A stretch of DNA of 64,000 nucleotides from Verrucomicrobiota bacterium (lineage in GTDB: Bacteria; Chlamydiota; Chlamydiia; Chlamydiales; Rhabdochlamydiaceae). Below are positions 44,936-53,550 of the stretch, in pieces; within the stretch, counting starts at the first letter, position 1, and each line of letters starts with the position of its first letter. A program made the position numbers and the translations under genes. The stretch covers positions 62,001 to 126,000 of the forward strand of contig JAFEGH010000003.1 of NCBI GenBank assembly GCA_018240065.1, read 5' to 3'. The notes below the pieces were generated by a model, which searched no databases, had not been told where the DNA came from, and worked only from the letters and a program-made list of their open reading frames with translations.

Positions 44936-45084
44936 GAGGCTATCTCACTATTCGAAGATGAAGATTTTTGCAGGATTTTTTTCGCAAATTTTTGAGATGC
45001 TGCGTAGGGCATGCCTAAGCAAGCAACATCCCTAAAATTTGAGAAGAAAAGCGCGTTTGAAAGAATATGAGGCAGGCTCATCGT

Positions 45085-45960
45085 TTACATCCTCAGGCTG
45101 ATATCGACAGCCGTCACCGAGTGGGTCAGGGCCCCGATTGAGATTCCATTCACGCCGGCAGCGGCATAGTCCCTCACATTGGAGAGGTTAATTCCGCCCG
45201 ACGCTTCCAAATAGGCTTTTCCCTTTGCAATTTTAACAGCCTCTGCAACAAGCAGGGGGGCCATGTTGTCGAGCAGGATCAGATCGGCTTTTGCGTCGAG
45301 GGCCTCCTCAAGCATCTCCATATTTTCGACTTCCACTTCTATCCTGGCGTCCGGCTGCAGAATTCTCGCGCGGAGCACCGCTTCATAGACAGGATGAGCG
45401 GTCGATTCTTTGAGCAGCTTGAGGTGGTTGTTTTTGATCAGAAAGCGGTCTTCGAGATGGAAGCGGTGGTTCTTTCCTCCTCCGACAACGACAGCGTATT
45501 TTTGAATGGCCCGCAGTCCGGGCAGAGTTTTGCGCGTATCGAGAATGTCGCAGCTAAAGCCTTTCACAGCTTGAACGAATTCCGAGGTGAGATGGGCGAT
45601 CCCGCTGGCGTGCTGCAAAATATTTAGCGCCGTGCGCTCGCCGGAAAGGATCGATCGGGCCTTGCCTTCGATAGAAGCCAGGACCATGCCATCTGCGCAG
45701 ACTTCCCCGTCAGCAGCGTGAACTTGCCAGGAGAGAGTCTCATCGATTGCGCAGCAGATCATGGGGAGAAAACGGAGGCCGGCCACCCTGGAATTTTGTT
45801 TTATAACAAAGTCGGCGCGGGTCGTTTTTTCAGGAGAAATGCAAGCTTCTGAAGTGATATCGAATGCGGCGCGGTCTTCGGTGAGTGCAAGAAGAATGGT
45901 CCGGCGGACTTCCTGATCTAAACCCTCAATATTTGATTGCGCACGGTTCAAATGGTCCAT
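45085..45960 (-). CDS. nadC: Nicotinate-nucleotide pyrophosphorylase (quinolinate phosphoribosyltransferase)
   Basis: 291 residues. Converts quinolinate and PRPP to nicotinate mononucleotide, the entry to NAD. Signature residues are visible: SGERTALNILQHASGIA near residue 108-124, LDTRKTLPGLRAIQKYAVVVGGGKNHR near 146-172, FLIKNNHLKLL near 178, and SGGINLSNVRDYA near 255. The start has AGAGGTGATG upstream. No nadA or nadB is in the window. It lies 149 bases upstream of coaX, so a cofactor locus is possible. Confidence 0.95.
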   Translation of the reverse strand: MDHLNRAQSNIEGLDQEVRRTILLALTEDRAAFDITSEACISPEKTTRADFVIKQNSRVAGLRFLPMICCAIDETLSWQVHAADGEVCADGMVLASIEGKARSILSGERTALNILQHASGIAHLTSEFVQAVKGFSCDILDTRKTLPGLRAIQKYAVVVGGGKNHRFHLEDRFLIKNNHLKLLKESTAHPVYEAVLRARILQPDARIEVEVENMEMLEEALDAKADLILLDNMAPLLVAEAVKIAKGKAYLEASGGINLSNVRDYAAAGVNGISIGALTHSVTAVDISLRM

Positions 45961-46066
45961 GGATCATCACCTCTACGGGAGAGAAATTCACCACCAACTA
46001 TAGGGAAAGAAAAGTTATTATGCAATCCGCAATCCCGATAGATTTAGCAAGCTGGCGTTTCGACTG

Positions 46067-46882
46067 CTAATCATTGGTGAAATGCTTATAAACTTCCCTT
46101 TTGGGGAGATGGCGCATCTGTGCGGCCATTTTGATCGCCTCCTGCTTGTTTAAATGCAGGTCTTTTTGAAGCATTTCGACCAGCTCCTGCAAGGAGAGGT
46201 GTTCGTAGGAGATCCGCTCGGCGGGAGGACTGAGGAGGAGAACCATTTCACCGCGCGGGGGATTTTTCTTAAAATGTTCCATCAGCTCTTCCGCTGTGCC
46301 GAATAGGCATTCCTCGTGGAGCTTGGTCAGCTCGCGCGCGACGGAAAGTTTTCTCTCGGGGCAGAGCTGAAGAAGAGCGGACAAGGTCTCTTCGATTCGG
46401 TGGGGAGTCTCATAGGCGATCGTTGTTCCTGTATAGAGGAGGGCCTGCGACAGGACAGTCTGCAGCTCTTTCTCTTTTTTGGGGAGAAAGCCGATGAACT
46501 GGAACGGAGCGGACGGCATCCCTGATAGGATGAGAGCGTCCACAATCGCGCAAGCGCCGGGCAGCGCGGTGACGGCGACACCCTCCAGGCGGCATCTAGC
46601 CACGATCTGCTCTCCCGGATCGGAGATGAGAGGGGTTCCTGCGTCGGAGATCAGGGCGATCATTTTTCCAGCCTTGAGATCGGCGATGACCGGATCTTCC
46701 TCCTGGGACTCATTGAATTTGTGAAAAGATTTAAGGGGAGCTGCAATTCCATAGTGTTCGAGCAGGCCGCGGCTGTGGCGCGTGTCTTCGCAAAGGATGT
46801 AATCGCATTTTTTTAAAATCTCGACGGCGCGGTAGGTAAAATCAGCGAGGTTGCCAATCGGCGTTGAAACGAGATAGAGCAC
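46067..46882 (-). CDS. rsmI: 16S rRNA (cytidine-1402 2'-O)-methyltransferase
   Basis: 271 residues, SAM-dependent tetrapyrrole-methylase fold. N-terminal motif VSTPIGNLADFTYRA, then CEDTRHSRGLLEHYGI near residue 35, LISDAGTPLISDPGEQ near 80, and the YETPHRI block near 163. It methylates the ribose of C1402 in 16S rRNA. Starts with GTG; its ribosome site is weak. The tRNA-Cys gene lies 16 bases upstream on the same strand, so they may be co-transcribed. The 3' end faces the nadC 5' side at a normal gap. Confidence 0.95.
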   Translation of the reverse strand: MLYLVSTPIGNLADFTYRAVEILKKCDYILCEDTRHSRGLLEHYGIAAPLKSFHKFNESQEEDPVIADLKAGKMIALISDAGTPLISDPGEQIVARCRLEGVAVTALPGACAIVDALILSGMPSAPFQFIGFLPKKEKELQTVLSQALLYTGTTIAYETPHRIEETLSALLQLCPERKLSVARELTKLHEECLFGTAEELMEHFKKNPPRGEMVLLLSPPAERISYEHLSLQELVEMLQKDLHLNKQEAIKMAAQMRHLPKREVYKHFTND

Positions 46883-46898
46883 TTAGGATACTTCAAGT

Positions 46899-46973
46899 TG
46901 GAGGTGGCACCCAGATTTGAACTGGGGAATGGAAGCTTTGCAGGCTTCTGCCTTACCACTTGGCTATGCCACC
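46899..46973 (-). tRNA. tRNA-Cys (anticodon GCA)
   Basis: Minus-strand cloverleaf: acceptor GGTGGCA/TGCCACC, anticodon stem GAAGC/GCTTC around CTGCAAA, T-arm with GTTCAAATC. The discriminator is U73 as expected for Cys, and the encoded CCA occupies 46901-46899. Confidence 0.96.
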
Positions 46974-47064
46974 AATGAAGCAAAAAGTATGCTCTTTAGT
47001 CCCATATGTCGTCAATTTAAAAACAGAAAATCGCTCTTGAATAGCAGAAAATAATTTAGTTATC

Positions 47065-47142
47065 GATGCCCTCGATCCATTCCTTTCGATCTTTTCCAGG
47101 ACTCTTTGAGGGTCTTGGAAAATTCACGAAAGGAATGGCATC
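47065..47142. terminator. Long-range hairpin downstream of the GH64-like gene
   Basis: CCATTCCTTTCG (47077-47088) pairs perfectly with CGAAAGGAATGG (47127-47138), and GATGCC at 47065 can pair with GGCATC at 47137. It lies just beyond the stop of the GH64-like gene. No T-run, so termination is inferred. Confidence 0.45.
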
Positions 47143-47151
47143 AGGCATGCC

Positions 47152-49209
47152 TTATGGAAGAGCTATTGTGAATGCCGTAGGCATCGTGGACCCAATTGGG
47201 TTCGGAGTGAATGTCGCCCCCTGTAAGACAGCATTTTGCACACTGGTATACTGAACTTGGGGCTGGAGGAACTGGTATTTTGGAAAAACGGTATAGATGT
47301 TGCCGTTGTATTGGATTTGTAAAGGATTGCTGCTTGTTGATGAGATGTTCATCAGCGTAATACCCGATGAGGCAGAAGTAAACATGCCGGAAGTCCCTTG
47401 TCTATACCCAAAAGTACCGGTGAATGTGAAGGTGAGATTATACAAGCCCGGGTCGTCAAATACGCCTGTTGGAACCGCGGTGACGGGAGCTAACGTAATA
47501 ATCGAATAGACGTTAGCAGATGTTGGCGTGGTGGCCGGAGGCGTGATGGCGCTGCTGAAGCCCAGGGTGTCATCGAAGTCATACGCATAACACAATCCCA
47601 GTGTAGGGAAGGGTGTTGTAAATGGGGGACTTGCAGGGAGGATCGCGTTTTGATGCAGAAGCTGGGCGTACAAATCGAATCCTGGCTGACTCATCGCCGC
47701 TGTGAAATTATTTGTGTAGTAATTGGGCGGGAGCTGGGTCGAAGTGCTATTGGGCAAGTGAGTGAGCAGATTAGCTTCGCTAAGCGGGGTAGCGGCAGAA
47801 TCATAGAGACCTGGCACGCCTAATAGCCCGACTACAAAAGCGCTGCTAAAAAAGTCGGCTAAAACGCCGATGTCAACTGCTGGCGTCGCTCCGGTATTGG
47901 TCATCGGAGGCGTTCCAGAGAACATGTTTCCTATTGTCAGGGCTCCTTGGGTTAATGTGACTGTATAAGTCGGATGAGTCTGCCCTGTAAAAGTAAACAC
48001 TGCCGAAGGGCCAGAGCCAGTCACAGTTCCTTTATAGACTTCTCCGGAACCGCCGCCAGCGTCTGTCTTGATGTAAAGCGACGTCACACCTGAATAAAAG
48101 TTATATATCGTATCGATATAATTGACGCCATTGCCGTTATTCGTCAGGTAGGTAGAAGGAAACACAGGTACCTGGTATTGCCCCAGCGGTTGAGGTATTG
48201 CTCCTCCATGCTTGGGAGCCATGACTCGCAGGTACGTTGTTGGCGAGGATGGGGAGTACGGGTTTGTATAGAATGGGAGAGCTAGATTCTTCCATGTACC
48301 GGATGCAGATGAAGCTGTCATTCCATTGACGACAGTGTTAATGAGAGTGTCTCTGGCGATGGAAAAGCCGGCCGGATTTGTAGAGGGATTTCCCACTCCT
48401 GCGATATAGGGGGTAACAACGCTCGGATTCATTGGATCGAAAGAGTAGAAGCCCAATTTAATCGAAAGCGCCAGGCTGTCGACCTGGGTCGTGTCGATGG
48501 TCGCCGTCCAATTAATATCGCCCGACATAGGAGGAACTGCAGGTTGGAACGTAATTTCGGCGAAGTCGTAAATCACATTATAATTGGGGTCATAGAATAT
48601 ATTGCCAATCGAAGGGCTGACAGAACCTGCGCTGGTTTGAATATAGAGAGGATTTCCAATTGAAAAATAGAGTCTGTCGCTGCTCGAGTAGGGGATATAG
48701 ACCAAATAGTCATGAGCGCCCGTGGTCGATTTTGGAAGCGATGTAAGCGGATAGGAAAACTGATTGGATGCGGAAAAAGTGGTCGTTGTAATGGGGACGG
48801 TTGTCATGGCGCCTGGAAATGCTCCTGATAGCGTGAAGAACTGAGTATTGCTGTTCGGGAGGCCTAAGAAATAGACTTGATTGTCCGGTTGCCCGGTTTG
48901 ATTCGAGATGACGAGGGGAAAATACATATCCACTGGCGCAGGCGGAACAGGCCCGGGAGGAGGTGGTGGCGGTGGTCCTGGAGGTGGAGGTGGGGGCGGC
49001 GGACCGGGAGGCGGCGGGGGAGTGGGAGAGGGTGGGGTTGGTGCGACTGAAATACAGGGAGAGGTCAACCCAGCGGAAGAGAGGTCTTGTTTTTCTTCGC
49101 ATCCAAATTCATCGTAAAATCCCTCCAATCGGTCGCGAGAAAAAGTACCTGGGTCGGCATTGAGGAAGGTGGAAGAGAGGCAGGCAAGCTGCATGATCAA
49201 GCGTTTCAT
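47152..49209 (-). CDS. Secreted GH64-like (beta-1,3-glucanase/thaumatin-like) protein
   Basis: About 685 residues from ATG 49209, which gives a signal peptide (MKRLIMQLACLSSTFLNA). Residues about 60-95 are a polyproline/glycine linker. The following 580 residues resemble the GH64-TLP superfamily: FPLVISNQTGQPDNQVYFLGL, YIPYSSSDRLYFSIGNPLYI, VIYDFAEITFQPA and INWTATIDTTQVDSLALSIKLGF follow in the usual order, and LCYAYDFDDTLGF near residue 590 fits the late conserved block. GH64 enzymes cut beta-1,3-glucan. Catalytic acids were not confirmed. Composition is Thr/Ser/Pro-rich, unlike neighbours. Could be a glucan-binding non-enzyme. Confidence 0.75.
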   Translation of the reverse strand: MKRLIMQLACLSSTFLNADPGTFSRDRLEGFYDEFGCEEKQDLSSAGLTSPCISVAPTPPSPTPPPPPGPPPPPPPPGPPPPPPPGPVPPAPVDMYFPLVISNQTGQPDNQVYFLGLPNSNTQFFTLSGAFPGAMTTVPITTTTFSASNQFSYPLTSLPKSTTGAHDYLVYIPYSSSDRLYFSIGNPLYIQTSAGSVSPSIGNIFYDPNYNVIYDFAEITFQPAVPPMSGDINWTATIDTTQVDSLALSIKLGFYSFDPMNPSVVTPYIAGVGNPSTNPAGFSIARDTLINTVVNGMTASSASGTWKNLALPFYTNPYSPSSPTTYLRVMAPKHGGAIPQPLGQYQVPVFPSTYLTNNGNGVNYIDTIYNFYSGVTSLYIKTDAGGGSGEVYKGTVTGSGPSAVFTFTGQTHPTYTVTLTQGALTIGNMFSGTPPMTNTGATPAVDIGVLADFFSSAFVVGLLGVPGLYDSAATPLSEANLLTHLPNSTSTQLPPNYYTNNFTAAMSQPGFDLYAQLLHQNAILPASPPFTTPFPTLGLCYAYDFDDTLGFSSAITPPATTPTSANVYSIITLAPVTAVPTGVFDDPGLYNLTFTFTGTFGYRQGTSGMFTSASSGITLMNISSTSSNPLQIQYNGNIYTVFPKYQFLQPQVQYTSVQNAVLQGATFTPNPIGSTMPTAFTIALP

Positions 49210-49330
49210 AGGAGATCCCCACATTTTGAGAAGACTTCAGGGTAAATTCTGGACTAAATTTCAAATTTTTTATAAATCTAACTTAGGACAACAAAAAGGT
49301 TCTAGTTAAATTTTTAACGTTGAGCATGAA

Positions 49331-50314
49331 ATGAGAAAGTCTCTCGCCGTCGGTTGTTTACTTTCCCTCGTTTGCCTGCATCCAGTATTTGGATCTGCAG
49401 CGGAGCGATCCATTGAAAAGACTCGCTATTCAGCGACTGCTTTGGGGAAATCGAAGCATACTTTATCTCGAGAAATCCAGTACCAGGACGAAGCGTCCGA
49501 TGACGAGGCTTTGTTTCAGGCAGACGACGAAATTGCCTTGAATGAGGATCGGTTGATGGTTCAAAACCAGCCCTCAGCCGGCGCTGCCCAAAAGCCTGCT
49601 ATGGCTCAGACTTCTCCCATGCTAAACTCCCGCTTCCAGTTCGGCGGCAACTATACCTGGGTGAGCATCCATCCGCATGAGCACACTTCCTTCGAGGGCA
49701 GCCTGGGAGGCGCTCAAGCAATTTATGAGTACCGCCCACTTAACCGTTTTTATGGCGCTGCCAAACTGGCATGGCGGCAGGGGGAGACCCATGGTCCTGC
49801 TGGAGAGCGCTCATTATTGTACATCGACGCTCAGGAGAGACTTGGCTACACCTTTTCATTTTACAATGATGACCTGCTCCTGACGCTGTTCTCAGGACTT
49901 GGATACAGACATCTAGGGCAGAAGCTGGATCCCAAGCATGGGGATTCCATTAAATTCAGGTACAATGAAATTTATATTCCGGTCGGGGCGATCGCCGATT
50001 ACGCTGTGAACAACTGGTTTGCCATTGGGCTTGGGTTCACATGGATGCCGCAGGTTTATCCGACAGTGAATATCGAGCCGTTAGAAGGCGCCCGCTGGAT
50101 CATTGAGAACGAGCTGGCGAACTTTTATGTGGAAATGCCTTTTACTTTCACTCTGACAGACGATAAGCGCTGGTCGATCATCGTCAATCCGTTCTATGAG
50201 TATTGGAAGGATGGTCATACGACTGCCAAAACAAAACGCGGCGTGAAGCTCGGCCTTCCAGGAAACACGTATAATTTCGGTGGAGTCGACGTCAACTTCG
50301 CCTATTCTTTCTAA
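49331..50314 (+). CDS. Outer-membrane beta-barrel protein
   Basis: 327 residues, not in a named family I can recognise. Signal peptide MRKSLAVGCLLSLVCLHPVFGSA. Residues about 25-95 are acidic and probably disordered (ASDDEALFQADDEIALNED). The rest alternates in short amphipathic strands (FQFGGNYTWVSIHP, LLYIDAQERLGYTFSF, FFIG-like blocks) and ends VNFAYSF with the C-terminal Phe needed by BAM. Probably an 8-to-12 strand barrel, adhesin or small porin. Followed by an intrinsic terminator. Divergent from the GH64-like gene, sharing a 100-base promoter gap. Confidence 0.85.
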   Translation: MRKSLAVGCLLSLVCLHPVFGSAAERSIEKTRYSATALGKSKHTLSREIQYQDEASDDEALFQADDEIALNEDRLMVQNQPSAGAAQKPAMAQTSPMLNSRFQFGGNYTWVSIHPHEHTSFEGSLGGAQAIYEYRPLNRFYGAAKLAWRQGETHGPAGERSLLYIDAQERLGYTFSFYNDDLLLTLFSGLGYRHLGQKLDPKHGDSIKFRYNEIYIPVGAIADYAVNNWFAIGLGFTWMPQVYPTVNIEPLEGARWIIENELANFYVEMPFTFTLTDDKRWSIIVNPFYEYWKDGHTTAKTKRGVKLGLPGNTYNFGGVDVNFAYSF

Positions 50315-50315
50315 A

Positions 50316-50344
50316 GGGAAGTTTCTCGACTTCCCCTATTTTTT
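50316..50344 (+). terminator. Rho-independent terminator
   Basis: GGGAAGT, loop TTCTCG, ACTTCCC, followed by CCTATTTTTT, two bases after the barrel gene stop. The T-tract overlaps the stop of the convergent AhpD-like gene. Confidence 0.85.
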
Positions 50345-50887
50345 CGAGATCCGGCAAAAGCCATAAGCTGAGACGTCGAGCGCTGCATTGAACAGGCTCG
50401 ACATGTTTTGGAAGGCGATCAACGCCGTCAATTCGACGATGGCGTCGTCATTAAAATGCAGTTTGAGTTCTTCGAAGATTTTATCATTCAATTTTTGCGA
50501 GGGCCTAGTGACTGCTGCAGCATATTGAAGGGCCGCTTTCTCTTTTTCGTCGAACAGCGGGCTGTCCTCAAAATTTTGCAGAGCTTCAATTTTACTTTCA
50601 TTGCCGCCGCTTTGCAAGACGGCGTAGGCATTCATGTCGACGCAGAAGGCGCAGTGGTTCATTTGCGAGACTTTCACAGAGACCAGCGCCCTTAATTGAG
50701 GATCGAGAGGAGAGCTTTTGCGGCTGAGCGCCATGAATGTCCTTAAGAAATTGCGCATGACGCGGGGAGACCTTCCCCAAAGCAGCATCGGTTCGAGGGG
50801 AGAGCCATACTTCTTTTTCTGGAAGAAATAGAACAATCTTAAATACCAGGGGTACTCAAAGATTTTTTTCGGTGGAATTCTTGACAT
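50336..50887 (-). CDS. AhpD-like/carboxymuconolactone decarboxylase-family protein
   Basis: 183 residues, all-helical CMD fold. The redox motif is CAFCVDMNAYA (CxxC with a downstream His equivalent replaced by Asp-Met-Asn) near residue 84-94. LVSVKVSQMNHCAF just before it is typical. Such proteins act as peroxidase partners or lactone-type enzymes. No AhpC gene is in view. Stands alone, convergent with the barrel gene. Confidence 0.85.
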   Translation of the reverse strand: MSRIPPKKIFEYPWYLRLFYFFQKKKYGSPLEPMLLWGRSPRVMRNFLRTFMALSRKSSPLDPQLRALVSVKVSQMNHCAFCVDMNAYAVLQSGGNESKIEALQNFEDSPLFDEKEKAALQYAAAVTRPSQKLNDKIFEELKLHFNDDAIVELTALIAFQNMSSLFNAALDVSAYGFCRISKK

Positions 50888-51209
50888 GGCGCACCTTTTT
50901 TAGAGATCAGTTTTATTCCTAAACAACTTCGAAATCTGGTTTTGGGCAACGCGAAAGCCTGTGGGATTCATACTTTAACTCGATATTGCAAATCAACGGC
51001 TCATTTATTAAAGTGAGATTGTTGCTTAACTCCATTGGCGCGTTAAAATTGTCCTTATTTGAAATTTGGGCTTTTCAGTTTCACTTCATCCCTCTTAGGG
51101 TAGGCTGCGAAACCGTGAATTCCCTACTCTCTGTGTTCATCAATTTTTCCGATCCAACCGGATATTGCAACAGTCTTAAAGTGTCCAGCGCCGATTAAAG
51201 GGAGGTAAG
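50888..51209. other. Divergent gap upstream of the mur cluster
   Basis: 322 bases. It should contain the promoter of the mur cluster and that of the AhpD-like gene. GGGAGGTAAG just before the murF ATG is a strong ribosome site. No other feature could be supported. Confidence 0.5.
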
Positions 51210-52547
51210 ATGGCTGAGTTTGATTTTATACAAATTGCGAATTGGTTGGGTTCTGACCTCAAGGTTTCCGGAAAGGTGCGAGGCTTCAAACAGGACAGCA
51301 AAGGCGTTCTTCCAGGGGATCTGTTTTTTGCCCTTAAAGGAGAAAAGGTCGACGGCCATGCCTATTTAGAGGAAGTTGCTGCGAAAGGGGCTGTCGGGGC
51401 CGTGGTTTCCAGGGGATATAAAGGAGAGGAATATGGGCTGTCCCTCCTTAGAGTCGAGGATGTGCTCGCTTCGCTGCATCAGCTCGCCAAAACTGTTCAC
51501 GGACTTCGCTCGGTTCGCATCGTCGGGGTGACCGGCTCTGTTGGAAAAACAACGACCAAAGAATTTATCGCGACTCTTTTAGAAGGCAAGTTCCGTGTCG
51601 GCAAGACTCCCGGCAATGCCAACTCGCAGGTCGGTGTCCCTTTGAGTATCTTGAATTCTGAAGGCAATGAAGAAGTGTTTGTTATGGAGATGGGGATGAG
51701 CCAGCCGCATGAGATTGAAAAGCTGATCGATATTGCCCCACCTGAAGTAGCGATTGTCACAAAAATTGCGCTGGCCCATGCCGCCTTCTTTCCCGATGGC
51801 TTGGAGGGGATCGCTGCTGCCAAAAATGAAATCCTGTCCCATCCTTCGACCCGATTAGGCATCCTCAATCACCAGGTCGCGCAATTTTCTTCGGCCCAGA
51901 CTGGAAACTGTCTTAAAATGACCTATGGCCTGGAGGAAGAGACCGGCGATTGCGATTTTATGCTGTGCAGAGAGGGAGCTAACTATTATGCCAAAGAGAG
52001 GGAAGGGCGGACGTCTGCGTTCGAGCTCCCTTTTGCCGCAAGCCACCTTCGGGAAAATTTCATCGGCGCGGCAGCTGTCGCCAGAGCGATGGGGATGCAG
52101 TGGTCTGAAATCATCCCCCAGGCTAGCAAGCTCACCGTGTTCATGCGCCGTTTCGAAAGAATCGAGCGCGAAGGGATCGTTTTCATCAATGATTCCTATA
52201 ACGCCAATGCGACGTCGATGAAAGCGGCACTGACCAACCTTCCTGAGCCGCGCGCGGGGGGCAAAAGGATTGCCGTGCTGGGCGCGATGAAAGAACTCGG
52301 GCTTTACACGGAACAGAGCCACCGCGATGTCGCCGCAATCGCCCTGGAGAATGTCGATCTTCTTCTTTGCCTGGGAGAAGAGTGCCAGACAATGGTGGAT
52401 ATTTTCGAAAAGGGAGAGAAGCCGGTCGAGCACTTCCTGGAGTTCGAGGCGATTAAACGTCGCGTATTTGAAGTTGCCCAAGAAGGGGATGTCGTTCTAT
52501 TGAAGGGGTCCAATTCAAAAAAATTATGGCTTGTTTTAGAGGACTAG
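51210..52547 (+). CDS. murF: UDP-MurNAc-tripeptide:D-Ala-D-Ala ligase
   Basis: 445 residues. Adds D-Ala-D-Ala to the UDP-muramoyl tripeptide, the last cytoplasmic precursor step. N-terminal substrate domain about 1-95; P-loop VTGSVGKTTTKEF near residue 108-120; the central ligase motif EMGMSQPHEI near 170; INDSYNANATSMKAAL near 328-343; C-terminal Rossmann domain. Preceded by GGGAGG. First gene of the mur/fts cluster; the amidohydrolase gene begins 4 bases after it. Cluster context matches chlamydial order. Confidence 0.96.
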   Translation: MAEFDFIQIANWLGSDLKVSGKVRGFKQDSKGVLPGDLFFALKGEKVDGHAYLEEVAAKGAVGAVVSRGYKGEEYGLSLLRVEDVLASLHQLAKTVHGLRSVRIVGVTGSVGKTTTKEFIATLLEGKFRVGKTPGNANSQVGVPLSILNSEGNEEVFVMEMGMSQPHEIEKLIDIAPPEVAIVTKIALAHAAFFPDGLEGIAAAKNEILSHPSTRLGILNHQVAQFSSAQTGNCLKMTYGLEEETGDCDFMLCREGANYYAKEREGRTSAFELPFAASHLRENFIGAAAVARAMGMQWSEIIPQASKLTVFMRRFERIEREGIVFINDSYNANATSMKAALTNLPEPRAGGKRIAVLGAMKELGLYTEQSHRDVAAIALENVDLLLCLGEECQTMVDIFEKGEKPVEHFLEFEAIKRRVFEVAQEGDVVLLKGSNSKKLWLVLED

Positions 52548-52551
52548 ACCT

Positions 52552-53451
52552 TTGAAAATTATCGACGCCCATCTACACTTTTACGATTTCAAGGTAAACA
52601 GACACCTCTTTTTAGAAGAGACTGATCCCAATTTTGAGGGGCTGATAGGGGACTATTCAACGCTGCCCCGCAGTTATCTTCCCAAGGATTATCTTGAAGG
52701 CTGCAAAGGCTATCAGGTCGAGGGGGTTGTCTGGCATGAGTTCGTCTCAACCGATCCTTATAGAGAAGTCAAGTGGGCGCAGGAACTGTCGAAAAATTCG
52801 GGACTGCCGCAAGCGATGGTCGCCTCCGTTGAATTCCTTTCGCCGGACTTGGAAGGAAAACTTGAGTTTTATAGTTCTGTTCCCGGCGTTGCTTCCGTGC
52901 GGGAACACCTGCTCTGGCAAAGCGACAACCCATCCAAGAGGCTAGCCGCCGCCCCTGATTTATTGAAGAACGAAGCGTGGGTCAAGAAGCTCGAAATACT
53001 GGGAAAGTATCGATTCAAATGCGCGCTTGTGGTCTTTGCGAGCCAGCTCCCCGATCTTTATAAGGTCTTTCGCCGCTTCCCTGAAATCCAGTTCACCCTT
53101 CCCGTCATGGGATGGCCTGAGGATCTTTCGATTGAGGGCTTTGAAAGATGGAAGAAGGGGATCGGCCAGCTGGCCGAGTGTTCGAACTTCCATGTCGGGA
53201 TCTCGGCGATCGAGTGTATTTTCGGAATGAGTTGGACTCTCGAGCAGGTCCGTCCCTGGATAGAAACGGCGATTGAAACGTTTGGCCCTGACCGCTGCAT
53301 GTTCGGAAGCCATATGCCGATTTCAAGACTCTCCCGCAGTTTTCAGGATGTGTACGATGCCTACCGACGGATCACAACAACTTTTTCCCAGACTGAAAAA
53401 GAACAGCTCTTCTATCGGAATGCTGCCGACTGGTTTTCTCTTTCGATCTGA
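52552..53451 (+). CDS. Amidohydrolase-2-like TIM-barrel protein
   Basis: 299 residues; starts with TTG, GAGG 10 bases upstream. The N-terminus IIDAHLHFYDF carries the HxH metal motif, and DRCMFGSHMPISRL near residue 247 matches the end of the Amidohydrolase_2 barrel (normally GSDWP or GSNWP). In the segment FTLPVMGWP, where relatives have a metal-binding His (LDHLG), a Val stands instead. Substrate unknown. It interrupts the usual murF-mraY neighbourhood, 4 bases after murF, so it is co-transcribed. It may be unrelated to the cell wall. Confidence 0.83.
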   Translation: MKIIDAHLHFYDFKVNRHLFLEETDPNFEGLIGDYSTLPRSYLPKDYLEGCKGYQVEGVVWHEFVSTDPYREVKWAQELSKNSGLPQAMVASVEFLSPDLEGKLEFYSSVPGVASVREHLLWQSDNPSKRLAAAPDLLKNEAWVKKLEILGKYRFKCALVVFASQLPDLYKVFRRFPEIQFTLPVMGWPEDLSIEGFERWKKGIGQLAECSNFHVGISAIECIFGMSWTLEQVRPWIETAIETFGPDRCMFGSHMPISRLSRSFQDVYDAYRRITTTFSQTEKEQLFYRNAADWFSLSI

Positions 53452-53550
53452 AATTGAAAGACTTGCATAAAGTTGTGCTTTTTGCTTTTGCAATTTTTCA
53501 TTTCTCAGTAAGATTGCGTCAACTCTTCAACTCAACTCCACCAGACAACC

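Noticed and set aside
44936..45084. Possible CIRCE heat-shock operator upstream of the coaX-groEL pair
   Set aside because: No TTAGCACTC inverted repeat is present.
48908..49163. Gly/Val-rich open frames opposite the polyproline linker
   Set aside because: They are the antisense of the proline codons of the GH64-like gene and have no ribosome site or family match.
50986..51198. A 70-codon open frame upstream of murF
   Set aside because: Composition is not protein-like in this genome and no ribosome site precedes it.
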